DNA from: Neoechinorhynchus agilis | Lineage: Eukaryota > Acanthocephala | Direction: 5' to 3' | DNA: 64,000 nucleotides | Assembly (NCBI GenBank): GCA_051530055.1 | Contig: CM121342.1 | Coordinates: 10,726,001-10,790,000 of the forward strand | In this document: piece after piece, positions 1 through 11,316 of the stretch | Position numbering within the stretch: the stretch's first letter is position 1 | Layout of the letters: the number at the start of each line of letters is the position of its first letter | Notes under the pieces: generated by a model | What the model was told of the DNA's origin: nothing | The model's database searches: none | What the model saw: only the letters and a program-made list of their open reading frames with translations | Translations under genes and position numbers: made by a program

Positions 1-274
1 CGTTTATCTTCACCGCCATAACTCGATCACTTGTTCTTTTCACTTCCATTACATCGTCGACTTGGTCTTTAGCAATTACAATACCGACTCCGTTTCTACC
101 ATTTGTTCCGCCACTATAAATTAGTTTATAACCTTCTCCCAGTTCTTTAGCCTTGCATCCTTTCCGTCGTACTTCTTGTATGCCGAGTATCTGAATTTTT
201 CTTCTCCTCATCAAATCTACCACTTCTCGACTTCTCCCTGTCATAGAACCAACATTCAGAGAACCAATTCTCAT
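1..274 (-). mobile_element. LINE apurinic-type endonuclease, 5' end of an ORF running off the window
   Basis: Read on the minus strand from an ATG at 274, the frame is open to the window edge (91 codons). It carries the N-terminal strand of exonuclease/endonuclease/phosphatase domains (MRIGSLNVGSMTGR) and then the IQEVR catalytic segment (ILGIQEVRRKG), followed by the GVGIVI strand. This combination is typical of RTE-like non-LTR retrotransposons often annotated as craniofacial development protein 2-like. The reverse transcriptase would lie left of base 1. Minus-strand reverse-transcriptase pieces at 53.4-55.9 kb could be the same family, but that is inference because the two parts do not overlap. 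Confidence 0.85.
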
Positions 275-440
275 TTTTATGACGACTCTTTTCTTTAGCC
301 AGGCCCGTCGTTGACCCGGTAACCCTAATTCATTTTTCGCATCCTCCGGGCGCCGAATCTGCGCGTCGCATAAGAGGCACGCCCTAGTCAGATCGTTCGA
401 AATTAAGGGACTTGACATTGGCATAGATAGTTTTGACACG

Positions 441-504
441 GGTTTTTACGCCCGGATGCCCTTCCTGACGTCAACCCTCCCCATTTACCCGGGCCTGGGA
501 CCGG
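441..504. repeat. Dispersed repeat shared with 57724-57785
   Basis: About 62 bases match the block at 57724-57785 in the same orientation at roughly 85 percent by eye. Both contain the cores cttcctgacg and ccccatttacccggg. The GC-rich composition contrasts with the AT-rich surroundings. Both copies sit beside retroelement sequence, so this is probably part of an element's untranslated region. Confidence 0.7.
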
Positions 505-1342
505 CACCGAGTTTCCACGAATATCCCTCAACAGGCGACATCTTCAAACGATCTAATTTCTCCAAATCGATCTGCAGCCTCTTTGCAAATTAAATTTTTC
601 TTAACTTCAAGAAAGTCAGGACTTCCAATTTCTGCCATCATGGTGGAAGGCGATAGACACGTTCGGGACACACTTTTCGAGCAATCCTCTTATGCTTTCA
701 ACTGATGCTTTGAAATCTTAACCAGGATTTATATTTGGCTTCGAGGATGAAATTAATGAAACTGTTCTAGTTTTGTTTGACGCTGTTTGCATCTTCCCCT
801 AATTTGGCAGGGTTTGACTATTTTTGCTATTACCCACCAATTGAACATTTAGCTCTATGCACCTCTAATGCCTTTGTGTTTTTTTTGTGTATTTTGTGGG
901 AAATTGTATTAATGCGACTTAGGCTTGGTCTATAAAGTCACGACAGAAAATCTTGCACTCGAAGTTGAGCGAAAACCATGTGAACCTTAGCTCTTCAAGG
1001 CTAGTATTCTACATGGAAGCTGTTGAACACCAAACCGCGACACCTTTTACTCTCATTGCATTGAACATTTTATATGCAATAAGTCTAAAACTATCATAAA
1101 CTCGCAATACCTTTAAGGGACAGCGCCGCATCTCAGTTCACCTTTCATCGTCCTACTTTCCTCCATACAACCTATTAATTTTCTTCACCTAAAATACGTT
1201 TCTCTCCCTTTATTCTTCGTCTCTGCACTCTTATCTTCTATAGTAACTACTCCAGCAACATTTACTGACCCAGCCTTAATAAATTCCCTAAAACAATGTC
1301 AAAAAGACAGTCGTATATACTGTTTAGGCCTACAATCGCGAT

Positions 1343-1414
1343 AAATGATTATTTATTAAAGACGTTTCAAACCTCGCCGGGTTCATCCGAAACGTCTTTA
1401 ATAAATAATCATTT
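1343..1414. repeat. Perfect hairpin repeat (25-bp arms)
   Basis: Arms 1343-1367 and 1390-1414 are exact reverse complements, around a 22-base loop reading caaacctcgccgggttcatc plus two bases. Related loop and arm sequence recurs at 37975-38040 and, inverted, at 47300-47362. It is therefore a small non-autonomous inverted-repeat element rather than a unique hairpin. Confidence 0.8.
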
Positions 1415-2544
1415 ACCGCGGGTGTAGACTTCTAAACAATAATTCCAATCACATTCCCCGGTATCTCACATATCGACACAGTCGGATATACGTTTGCAAA
1501 CAGTAAAAGATAAACATATTCTAGATTTAAAGAAGAGTTGCATCCAGAATTCATCGAAACAGAAACTTCATCATCATCAACCAAGCAAACAGTAAACCTT
1601 TGAGGTATTTTTATCTACAAATACAATGACGAGGTTGTATGCATTTTTTGTTCCAGCCCGAAAGCAACATATAAGTTTGGCAGTGGAAAAGTGGGATGAA
1701 TGGAAACTTGATTACTTTAAGAGACATATTGGTCAGAAAAGTCACATTGATTCAGTTATAGACTTGCACAAAGCGAATTGGGTGCAATCGTGCGGATGAT
1801 AACTAAAAGCGATGAAGATCGTGATTCAAGCGGTTAGACTTTTGATTGATAATGTAATTTTTGCTGTTAAAATGAACACGTCGATGCTCAGTGTATAAGA
1901 TATTAATGATCGTGTTGCAAAGGATACTGAAGTTCCTGAAAACTCTCGTAGGTGAAACTGCTTTTGAGATGATTTTATGACTGAATTGCGAGGGTCAGCT
2001 TGCAAAACGCTATTTGGCGGATAGTCAAATCGACCTCTCGTGACAATGAATCTATTGAGAAGGCAATAAATTTTATATTTTTTAAGCCTGGCTTGCCGGT
2101 AACTTTTATTCTGTGTTTAAGTGTGGCCTTTTTCCCCGGCTGATAATTTTATTGCTTGGACACACAGCCCACTGATCTGAGCAAGGGAAGCGCGTAAAAT
2201 CACCTAACACCCTGAACCATACGGTTATGAGTTTTGCATATCTCGCCGGATTCTCAACCTCCCGAGGTGCTGGGACTCATCATTGATTTCCCTCCCTTCA
2301 GCAGTTTCCGCGTTGTCAAAAAATTGGAGGGAACGTCAAAAAATTATGGAATTTCTATTTGTACGACTATTCGTCTTATTTCATAATGTGATTTACTAGC
2401 GTACACAACGTTCTAATATTATCGAATTCGACCATAACAAACAAATCGTATACTTATGATTAGATCATCAAAAACTTATTTGTAAGCTTTGAAGCAAATA
2501 TATACTGAAGGAGTTTTGAACACCAACCCCATTTTTATAACCAC

Positions 2545-3516
2545 ATGCACTATCCCAATTCGATTAACAAGTTTCTTATCATCGAACTACAACAAAAAGC
2601 ATTACTGCTCGTTAAAATGAACAACTGCGAACGTGAAAGTCATTTCTGTGGATATCCTAATTGTCATCGAAACTTTATATTTTATGGGGATTTTCTATTG
2701 CATCTCGATAATGAACATCGCCCTCGGAATGGGCATGAGGGTAAATTGGAATGCCAATACAGACTCATACGTCGTATCGAACACAAATTGGCTAAGGAGA
2801 AGGCCCTTCTTGAACAAATGGTTGCACTTAGGCAAGAGCAGTTCATGCTGACATGCTCGGTCAAACGATATCAAGATGAGATGAACTTTAACGAAGACGC
2901 AAACCGTAACAAGATCCGCAAACAATGTTTTCCGGACGAAATATTCTGTCCCAGACAGGAGCCTATTATGCCACAAAATTCAGGTTTAAATAAAGACCAA
3001 GAATATAAGGAAGAGATGTACTTAAATGCAGACGCGAATCGCGAAAAGGTCCGCAAACAATGCCTTCTGGTCGAAAGTGCGGCTCGGGGCAAAATCAGTT
3101 CATGCCTAGAAGCTCGGTCAAGCGATACCAAGATGAGATAGATGTGATTCGGGACGCTAAGTGCCCTAAGAGCGAAAAGCCCCGGTTGGATAGTTGGCAC
3201 GAAGAACGGAAATTTATAGCCAGAATGGAAGCATTGAGTTTTTTAAATGGTAGATACTCTTTCTTTTCGGCGTACAATGTATGCAGCAAATTCTTTAGAA
3301 GCCGAGATGATTCGATACAGAGGATTTCCCCTTAAGCCCCCGGAGACGTATGTAGGCCTCATAAAGCAAGCCATCGCCGAAACTTCTGAACGGTGCCTTA
3401 GCGTACATTGCATCTACAAGTGGTTTCGCGATACATTTGCATATTTTCGTCGACAGATTTCTCAACCGCATGTATACCTATTCGGTTGTCGTTATTTTAG
3501 CAATTTACGCCGTTGA
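2545..3516 (+). pseudogene. FoxP-like forkhead transcription factor, broken and truncated
   Basis: The first frame (2545-3141) has a C2H2 finger starting CGYPNC and closing HLDNEH, followed directly by a leucine-zipper-like segment (IEHKLAKEKALLEQMVALR). This finger-plus-zipper layout is diagnostic of FoxP proteins. A downstream segment in the same frame (about 3300-3470) gives the first half of a forkhead domain: KPPETYVGLIKQA, then IYKWFRDTFAYFRR, closest to the FoxP signature. Between them, about 3060-3250 is coding-like in another frame: an internal motif (SVKRYQDE) seen at 2860 recurs at about 3120, with a stop at 3139 in the first frame. The forkhead stops after FAYFRR, where a dispersed repeat begins; the DNA-contacting second half is not found downstream. 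Likely a decayed or truncated copy; assembly frameshift errors are the alternative. Confidence 0.72.
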
Positions 3517-3870
3517 AAGAAATTTTTACTTTAGACCGATATTTCGAAGTTTCACTCCATCGTTAGGGTGCTGAAATACACACGCAATGAAGGTGGCACT
3601 TCGGTTCAAAGACGCCGCTTGAAGAATACTTTCTTGTTCCAACGATTTTAGCCTCTTGTAGCTTCGCAGTGTATTTGATTATGTCAGCGAGAATCGGTTT
3701 GGTAAACCGCATGTTGATCAGTTGGTAGATTGTGGAATGATTTCTCAACCGATTGTAGAACTTTTCGAATGTCGTTATTTAACAATTTACGCGGTTGAAA
3801 CGAAATGCTTGATTTAGGACGAATATTTCGGAGTATTATTGCTTCTTCGTCAGGGTCCTCAGAAATCCAC
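3480..3870 (-). repeat. Penelope-related dispersed repeat, two pieces
   Basis: Segments 3480-3562 and 3563-3870 are diverged copies of the unit tandemly repeated at 54388-54927, in opposite orientation. On the minus strand they encode the shared string PILADIIKYTAKLQEAKIVG. They also carry a motif of form CCCTGACGAAG ... CTCCGAAATATTCG (3819-3856) that resembles the end of the Penelope-like element at 26.56 kb. A further end fragment lies at 51190-51260. Confidence 0.6.
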
Positions 3871-5037
3871 TTGTTTAATTAAAACAAAGCATTGCGATAG
3901 CTGTAATCGGTGTTGACGCAATGTGATTTCTGCCCGGTGCTCTGAATGTTAAAGTGAAGAAACTCATTGAAACGCGAGTAAACGGCGAACGTAACTATTT
4001 TTTCGCCGGCAATTTTAAAATCACTGGAAACTTTTTGAAAAGAGGGGGTGTCGCCCTTTTGTATGCCTTTTAATATGCGCTAATTTGATAGATCAGTTTA
4101 AATTGGTAGCGACTTTCGAAAAATTTCATTGGGGCGTGCAGATTTTGGAGCCGCTTTTCGAATCAACTTTAATAATGACATTGAAAACACCAAAAATAAT
4201 CTGGCGTGTTGAATATCTATTTATTGACGTATTTTCATTTTTTCTGGTTAAACTCCTCGTCATGATTATTATTTGCGAATTAAAAAATCAAAGAAAAGTA
4301 TCAGCTGTGCGCACAATGGAGGATAAAGATATTTCTCCGTTCCCATCGGAACTTTCAGCGTTCGAACTTGTAACTTTAAGAGCGATAGTGATTCAATGAC
4401 AAAGGAGATTGGATTTATGCTAAGAATTACGAATTCGGGAATGAAGCAAATGTATTTAGGAATTATTGTTCGGTGAAGACCTAAGCAATAATTCCAATCA
4501 TATTCCTCGGTACCTCATATATCGACATTTTCAGGTGTAGTAATTTCAATGAAATTCAAATCTAATCTTGGCTGAATCTTTTATCAGATTTCAAATCATA
4601 AGAACCATAATGCAAAAAAATCAACGTAATTACTAAGTTAGTGGTGATAAAAGTTTACCGCCGTTATGGCTTCGCTATTTTTTTGAGCTTCCGTAATTTT
4701 CCACCAATTGTAAAACAATAAAGAATCTATTTATTTTATTACACTTCAAATATTATTTTATTACTCATCCGAAGAAATTCTAATTGATGTATTGAATTTT
4801 TACACTTTAAACAATGATAAATATAATGGTTTAATTAATTTTGCTGAAAGAAGAATCACGTGTCCACTCAGAAGCAGCCGAGCACAAAAACGATAATTGG
4901 TAACAAACCAATCAGAATTCAAAGTTTGCTTTTAGCGCAGTAAGGGTTCAGACTACGTTCGCGTTGCATTTCAACTTACTACCAACGCTCACAACATTAT
5001 CTCTTAGTGATCCAAAGCTTCAATACAAAATTCAACA
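3871..5037. other. Intergenic, no supported gene
   Basis: Only short unconvincing frames, for example 4085-4399 (+), with no family similarity. Contains the dispersed repeat edge near 4474-4525. The in-frame stop at 5008 delimits the gene that starts at 5038. Confidence 0.5.
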
Positions 5038-6135
5038 ATGCGTAGAAACGTACCCAACGACACCACAATCGGCGATGTCCTTCGAGAAATGGAAGAAGTT
5101 GTATATGAACAAAATCTTAAATTGCATCTGGATATTGCTGCAAATAAGGCAAAAGTCGTTCAGAATTGCCCTGATAAGTCCGGACAAAGTACACTGGATG
5201 AAATAATGAATCAGAAGGACAAGGCAGCAATTCTGGATTTGTGGGAGACAAGTATTCTGATGAAGGAGTGTAATGAACTCGTGAAACACGGCGATCAATT
5301 GAACAATTGTACAAACATCGCAGATTTTGGGGAAAGAATTGCTCTAATGAAGATGCATCACGCCAGAATCCGGGATCAAATGGATCAATTAGATCCCATC
5401 AGATTCAAAAATGCGGTATCAGCTGCACTAGCCTCTCAATACCACCATCTATTAAGATTCGAACCACCTGTAAGGCGTCCAAAACCTTGGTCAGATTTAA
5501 CGGAAGCTGAATGGAAGGTTGATTTAAGAAAAAGAAGGCAAACAAATGCTGAAAGAAATCTAAACAGATTAGCTCCTGATCAATTCAAGAAAGTTGTATC
5601 AAATATTATGGTCGGCAATTTCGATCAGATTATAACTGGACCCAAATCCTCATTCATTCCATCAGACTATGATCCTTATGATCGGATTAGAAATGTAGAG
5701 AAAAAATTGGCGTTTATTAGGAAACAAAGAGAAGATATTCGTGCCCAATTAAAACGGCTAGAACCAAAAACACGAAGTCAAGAATCTCTCAAAAATGAAA
5801 TCCAAGATCTGGACAATTCATTGGTATTGCCAAGTAAAGGATGCTTTCATCTACAATCAGCAATGAGTCATGCATGGAAATCGGTCGCCTCCTTAAAAAT
5901 TTCATGGCCAGCGGTACGAAGGAGGATCGAAAATCTCATCCCGAATCGATATCCGGAAACGTCCAGTATGCGAAACTTTACCTTCGCTAGTGCTAGAGAA
6001 CGATTTAACCGTTTTTATGCGTTAAAGGAACCTCCAAAATTTCTTGAAGGTCGACCTATGATCAGACCGCCGCCGCCACCACCTCGCTCGAGAGCTAAAT
6101 CAGCTCATATCCGAAAAATGGACTATAAATACTGA
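5038..6135 (+). CDS. Hypothetical 365-aa coiled-coil protein, single exon
   Basis: An uninterrupted 365-codon ORF, far longer than expected by chance at this base composition, preceded by an in-frame stop at 5008, so the ATG at 5038 is the first available start. The protein is charged and largely helical by eye. It has heptad-like stretches around residues 100-125 and 220-250, a polyproline run (PPPPPPPR) near residue 345 and a basic C-terminus. A poly(A)-type AATAAA lies about 50 bases past the stop. No family is recognised, so no function is proposed. Absence of introns is unusual next to its neighbours and could indicate a retrocopy or a simple single-exon gene. Confidence 0.7.
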   Translation: MRRNVPNDTTIGDVLREMEEVVYEQNLKLHLDIAANKAKVVQNCPDKSGQSTLDEIMNQKDKAAILDLWETSILMKECNELVKHGDQLNNCTNIADFGERIALMKMHHARIRDQMDQLDPIRFKNAVSAALASQYHHLLRFEPPVRRPKPWSDLTEAEWKVDLRKRRQTNAERNLNRLAPDQFKKVVSNIMVGNFDQIITGPKSSFIPSDYDPYDRIRNVEKKLAFIRKQREDIRAQLKRLEPKTRSQESLKNEIQDLDNSLVLPSKGCFHLQSAMSHAWKSVASLKISWPAVRRRIENLIPNRYPETSSMRNFTFASARERFNRFYALKEPPKFLEGRPMIRPPPPPPRSRAKSAHIRKMDYKY

Positions 6136-7473
6136 AGTACTTGGTCATCAAACGGTGACCTATTGTTTCCAATGTTTTGTAAATAAAAACACTTTAAAAT
6201 TTCTGTTCGGAAAAACCCATTTAAAAACAATAGTTTTTACTGCGATCTTTTTTAGCCAAATAGTAGGGAATTTGAGTTAAATCATAAACGAAAAAAAAAT
6301 AGTTTAAAATTTTATGTAAATTTATAATTAGTGTAGTACAGCTTTCAAACACTGCATAATTAATAGTTTTAATAATTTTAATCTAAGATATTCCTCCCAT
6401 AACGAAACAGATATCTTAGCCTTTGCAAACCACAAAAAATGCACAAAAGGAAAGCTTTCAAATTTCCATTTGTTGCATATGAGGAGATGCCAAAGTGCCT
6501 GTGAAATCACTTGGGTCTGTAAAACATACGGTATCATTAACAAAATATTTAGGCAAATTTTATCCAATAAAGTTTTATCTCTAGGTCAAATCTGATTGAT
6601 AATTAATTAAGTCTTGTGAAATACCATTTGATTTTCCAACCGCATGATTGATAAAGTTTTATTTTTAAATTCCCACTTGGGCGGGCTGTAGGCATGGCGT
6701 TTGCGAAGACAATGCGAGCGAAAGCTCTGGACATCAGCTAGACAAAGTCCCATAACTGCTCAAAAAGCTCCTGAGGAAGCCGTAAGACGTCGAAAGCTCG
6801 AAAATAAAGATACTCTTTATCACTGCAACAACCCGCCCAATTGTCGATTTAAAAATAATACTTGATTAATTAAAGGATCTCGTGGTCGCATTTAAATGTG
6901 CTTCAATTTGAAGCTCTATTAAAAAATAAATAAAAAATTATGGTCTAATCTATCTACTTTTCCGCAAACCAAAGGTAGCAAAAATTATATACGTGTATTT
7001 AAGTTTCAAATAGACGGCGAATACACAATTTCCTATTTTGACAGAATTTCCACAAAATTGATACGATTTACCACCTTCTAAACATTTGGGTTTTAATAGA
7101 ATTTTACGTTGTTATATGGCGGCAGAAAAATTGGAGTAATTTATTTATTGGATTCGATATTTCGGCTCAATATTGTGTCTTTATGGAGGTTATTTGTATT
7201 TTATTCGTACTTTAATGTCATCAATATAACGTTCGTCATTTTCTTAAATTTCATTATTTTGAAAGGTTTTAGGTTGTAAACCCATTTCCATCTTCACAGA
7301 ATTCAGAAAAGTAAAAACGAAGGTTTTATACTTCGATTGTAGAGCCTTATTTTTAATTACTGGCGAAAATAAGCCTAAAACGATTGAATTTTAATGTCAG
7401 TTCGAATCAGTAAAATCGCTGACACAAACATCGCGTGCATCGTCGTTCGTGGCGGGTTGTTAAAAAAGTGATC
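6136..7473. other. Intergenic
   Basis: Apart from the inverted-repeat element at 6646-6871, nothing is assigned. A minus-strand frame at 6328-6567 has no recognisable similarity and is probably fortuitous. Confidence 0.5.
6646..6871. repeat. Inverted-repeat element (MITE-like), about 225 bp
   Basis: Imperfect terminal inverted repeats of about 38 bases bracket the unit: the left end reads ttatttttaaat then ttgggcggg, and the right end reads cccgcccaa then atttaaaaataa. The interior is more GC-rich and contains ctgaggaag and gtcgaaagctcg, reminiscent of the stem-forming motif seen in Penelope-like ends elsewhere in the window. Probably non-autonomous. Confidence 0.65.
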
Positions 7474-7659
7474 ATGGACAAATCCAAAATGGAAGATAAA
7501 AGGTTACCACCGTGCAAACATAAAGAACTTTCGGAAGCGGAAAAGGAAGGAGTGGAGGCGATAATTGCAAAGTACAAAGAACGGACCAGATTTAACAACA
7601 ACTTCAAAACGGTTGAAGATGTGATTGAACGTCTGTTCGGTAAATCTGAAAATGAATAA
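7474..7659 (+). CDS. Small hypothetical protein, 61 aa
   Basis: From the ATG at 7474 the frame encodes a highly charged, lysine/glutamate-rich 61-residue peptide with a helical region containing ELSEAEKEGVEAIIAKYKER and ending VIERLFGKSENE. Amino-acid composition is protein-like rather than random. An upstream in-frame ATG at 7435 would add 13 residues. No family is recognised and no splice context was found, so it could be a terminal exon of a larger gene or a chance ORF. Confidence 0.4.
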   Translation: MDKSKMEDKRLPPCKHKELSEAEKEGVEAIIAKYKERTRFNNNFKTVEDVIERLFGKSENE

Positions 7660-9002
7660 ATTGCTAGATATATTTAATTATTTCTTTTTTTAAAAGACTT
7701 ATGAAAACTAAAACATGCCGTTGTTTCATAGAATCGTCAAAAAAATTAGAATCCGATAAATCAAAAACTTCAAAAAAGTGTATACTTATTTTACAAACTT
7801 GAGCCTTGGAAATAAATTTTTAAGAAAACTTTTAATTCAGCTATTTCTTATGACCGTAAAAAGGGTCAATGCATTTCCCTTGTGCAATGAAGATATGAAA
7901 TATCGATTAGACTTAAAAACCCACAATGAATCTCGAGCAGAATAACTTCATTAAATACAAAAACTATTGGGAAAACGTCGATTGTGTCGTTATAAAAAAT
8001 TGCTATTCGTTTGAACCAATCTAGTTTTTCATTTAAAAAACGGATAATAATTTATTTTTTTTAGAAATACGATAATTGATATTCGAGCCGATAATGATGA
8101 CGAACGATACGAATTTGGCACAAAATCGATAACACAAAATGGGGAATTTATGGGAATAATTTAATCGTTGAAGATTGAATTGTTTATATTGGTTGTTTTA
8201 TGGCGAAGCAATTAAAATGATTTTTTCGGGCACGCAGTGAAACAAAATGGGATGGTTTCGATTATGTAGGCAATATTCATTTGCCAAGTGGAAAAGGCGG
8301 ACTTTAGGCTCAATCTTAGGACAATGTACATTGATCAATTCTCCACGTGAATTTTTTTACCTTAATTAAAAAAATGCGTACGATATTGTGTGCGCTGAAT
8401 CACCATATAAAACAACCAATAATTTAATTGATAAAACATACTGAATTGATCATATAAAAGAAAATCCATCGGGATTGTAAATTTTGACTTGTGGTGAAGA
8501 TATTCCCAGTTAAGTATCGGCAATACAATGAAAGGCAATAAAGCGAATTTCAGCTTACAACTAGCTGCCAGTGACGTAGTAAAAAAACAATAGAACACAC
8601 GATAAAGTGCAGGGTTTACAAGCGGATGCACGGTCCCCGAACCGTGTTAGATGATTGATAAGGTGAGGTTTGCTCTCTTTCGAAATATTTCAGAAGAATA
8701 AAATGATTTTTAACCGGGTGCTTCTCGTCACCACAAGTCAAAATATTGAATTGAGGAGATAATTTGTTTTCAAGTACGTGTGTGTAAACATTTTACCTAC
8801 ATTGTACTCGATGATCAGAACATGTTCAACTACCAGAATGCCAAAGGACTTTTTTAACCTGACCAATTCTTTAGGTTTGCTTACGTGTCATTGTCCTTTC
8901 TTTCGTTTCCTCATCTTTCCGCCTCTCCGCCTCCAAGCATGACGTCTCACACGCACATCGTCTTTTCACAATCGTCGAACGCTTCTCATTTCGCTTTCAG
9001 GG
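7660..9002. other. Intergenic; upstream region of the NAC-beta gene
   Basis: Contains the MITE-like element at 8448-8745. The last 60 bases are pyrimidine-rich and end in tttcag two bases before the NAC-beta ATG. No other gene is supported. Confidence 0.5.
8448..8745. repeat. MITE-like element, family of 31784-31993
   Basis: The left end (atccatcgggattgtaaatt then ttgacttgtggtga) and the inverted right end (tcaccacaagtcaaaa) match the ends of the palindromic element at 31784-31993. Partial copies are at 10496-10590 and 44950-45030. It has no coding capacity. Confidence 0.65.
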
Positions 9003-9530
9003 ATGGTTCCGCCTCCGAAATCCAAGCAAGCGGATGATTTTGTCCCGGATCAAGAACGTCTTCGGAAGTTGGCGTCAACAGCGCCGTCAAAAATTGGCGG
9101 AAAGGGCACTATAAGACGTCGTGCTAAAAGGACTCACCATCACCATCACCAAGGTGGCGTGGATGATGAACGAAAGCTCCAGGCGACTTATAAACGTTTG
9201 GCAATGAATACAGTATCAGGAATCGAAGAAGTCAATTTCTTCAAGACAAACGGTGAGGTTATGCACTTTACTAGTCCAAAGGTCCAGGCAAGTATTGGCT
9301 CTAATACGTTTGCTATCACTGGACCTTATCAAAGTCAAGAAATCGGGAAAATGCTACCGGGAATCGTCAGTCAACTCGGTGCTGATCTCTTCACTCGAAA
9401 ATTCGCTAATGTGGTTCCTGAGGTCGCGGTTGAAGCACAAAGTAGCGCAGTAGCAGCTGAAACCGAAGATATTGCTGATGAAATCCCAGAACTTGTGAGT
9501 GCTGATTTTGAAGAAGCGTCAATGGCCTAA
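9003..9530 (+). CDS. BTF3: NAC-beta / basic transcription factor 3 homologue
   Basis: The beta subunit of the nascent polypeptide-associated complex binds ribosomes and shields emerging chains from mistargeting to the ER. The 175-residue product has the ribosome-binding motif IGGKGTIRRRAKR near residues 31-43 (family RRKxK region), then the NAC domain: SGIEEVNFFKTNGEVMHF, PKVQASIGSNTFAITG and MLPGIVSQLGAD. The acidic tail ends as in BTF3 (ELVSADFEEASMA). Length is slightly above the usual 155-165. Two oddities are a run of five histidines (residues 45-49) after the ribosome-binding motif and loss of several residues after LGAD, where the family has DSLTSLRRL. A splice acceptor (tttcag) lies two bases before the ATG, consistent with trans-splicing or a 5' UTR intron. 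Single coding exon. Confidence 0.93.
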   Translation: MVPPPKSKQADDFVPDQERLRKLASTAPSKIGGKGTIRRRAKRTHHHHHQGGVDDERKLQATYKRLAMNTVSGIEEVNFFKTNGEVMHFTSPKVQASIGSNTFAITGPYQSQEIGKMLPGIVSQLGADLFTRKFANVVPEVAVEAQSSAVAAETEDIADEIPELVSADFEEASMA

Positions 9531-11316
9531 AAAAGACGGCAATAATGATGCGCTCATAATTGACAGTATTTGGCGGTCCTGAATAGAAAGAAGGTTGATT
9601 GATCTAAAGGTTTTACAGTTTTTATAATCTATTTCGAGTGTAAATGATACGTTATCCATGGCACACAGTTAAAAATAGCTTTGATCTGCTCTAAATTCCC
9701 ATTACCGTGCGGTTTATTTGGTTTGGTTCTCCTTGTGGCATTGTTTTTGATGAAGATAGAGTAATCGTTATTTGAGCGATAAACAACACTGGTACAAAAC
9801 TATGGAAAATGCGGATTCGGTGAGCTCGGGGTCAATGAAAGCTTCTTAGGTTGGGTATTTTCTCGGGTTAGTATTTTATAAATATCTCCGGAAAGTCTGC
9901 CGCACCGTCATGGTATTGGGCGCAGATCAGTGCTTACTTTACCTGGGATGTGTGCCCAAATTTAGCCGTGTATGGATAACTTAATTTACATTAGAGAAAT
10001 TGTGTTTTTTATCAAGAATACTGTCCAGCGATATCGTCGAATGATCTTTTATAATGGACCTAAAAAATTTAAGCTGTCTACAAGTTGAAGTCGAATTATT
10101 TGATCGATTTAAACGAAAATTGTGTTCCATAAAAACATTTTTGAATCATTATCAGAAAAGTTCGAATTATAGTGGAGGTACTCCCACGGATACGGGGTAT
10201 TTTTTGCTAAGAAATATTTCGCGACACAAAACAAGTACTATTTTGTAAAGAAGTTAAGAAAAAGCGGATATCGATTTATTATTCGTCCGTTTAGACGGAT
10301 TTCTTCAGGTCTAAAAAGTAGAGGTAAGTCACGCGCCTGATCGTTGAAGCAATGACACATTCCAATCGAATGAGGTGGATTATAAGCTAAAACTCAGAAT
10401 AAAGTCACCGTGGCCTACTTCTTAGATATGAAGCAGTCCGACGAAACGAAATATTAATAATATCTATTTTTCTTATGACCAAAAGCTACAATTTTGTAGA
10501 TGACTGATAAGACGAGGCTCCCTCTTTCGAAATATTTCTTAATTCAATAAAATGCCTGTTAACCGCCAATATCTTCACCACAATTCTAACTTTTTTTTAA
10601 AGGTGGACATCCACGATTTAGTACAGAAAGCAAATACTTAAAAACGAGGTTAATTTCCCAAAATCCGATTCAGTCAACTCATTGGAGTTTATCGAGACTG
10701 CCCATGAATTGCCCTTTCTCGTAGCGTAATAAAAGTGTAACTTACGTTCACAAAATCATCATTCCTTTTACACAAGCATCCATAGTTACATATAATATAA
10801 CTTCAAAAATAAGTGCAACTCTAAAAGGTTAATGAAGCTTTCTAGACTTGATGCAGTAATGTATTTTTCTAAGTGTGCTTTTTATATTATCTATTTAAAG
10901 ACAAATCAAGTGGAAGCCACGAAAAAGAAGAAACTCGATTGATGTTTGAGTATTTCGAGTTGAAACAGGAAATCCTCCAAGAAAACTGCTTCAGAATCAA
11001 CGACGGATCGAGCTTTTATTCTTACTCGAAATTTAGATCCCGACGCGGTTTGAGGTTTAGCGCAGTTATTGGCGTTCACAAGACTCAAAGTGGATGTTCA
11101 TTCGAAAGTTCAATGATTTCAACCACCAGCAAACATGCAAAAAAGGTCAACTCATTGCTTCTGCTTAAGTATAAAAAATTTAAAATAAGATTTGTATCAT
11201 GCAATCAACCTAGCAGACGAGATACTTTGCTAAGTGTTAAATGAAAACACGCAAAAACACATTGACGATCGGTGGTGCTTTTTATGATCGAAGGAATAAT
11301 TTGACAATTCCTCACA
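9531..11316. other. Intergenic
   Basis: Holds a partial MITE copy (10496-10590). On the minus strand around 10275-10312 there is a stem-loop flanked by CTGAAGA and CGAA. An unassigned 123-codon frame lies at 10873-11244 (+). That frame is serine-rich with no recognised domain; I do not call it a gene. Confidence 0.45.

Larger units (their letters stand above)
275..2544. other. Intergenic, repeat-rich, no supported gene
   Basis: No convincing gene. A 57-codon ATG-started ORF at 1626-1799 (+) has no recognised similarity. A sequence just after the hairpin (about 1425-1480, with a core reading gacttctaaacaataatt) recurs near 4474-4525 and 38038-38060, so it is a dispersed repeat edge. The remainder is low-complexity AT-rich DNA with nothing assigned. 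Confidence 0.5.

Noticed and set aside
1626-1799. 57-codon ORF with Trp/Lys-rich composition
   Set aside because: No family similarity, no splice or poly(A) context, and surrounded by repeats.
10873-11244. 123-codon plus-strand ORF
   Set aside because: Ser-rich composition but no motif and no supporting gene signals; AT-rich DNA can produce such frames.
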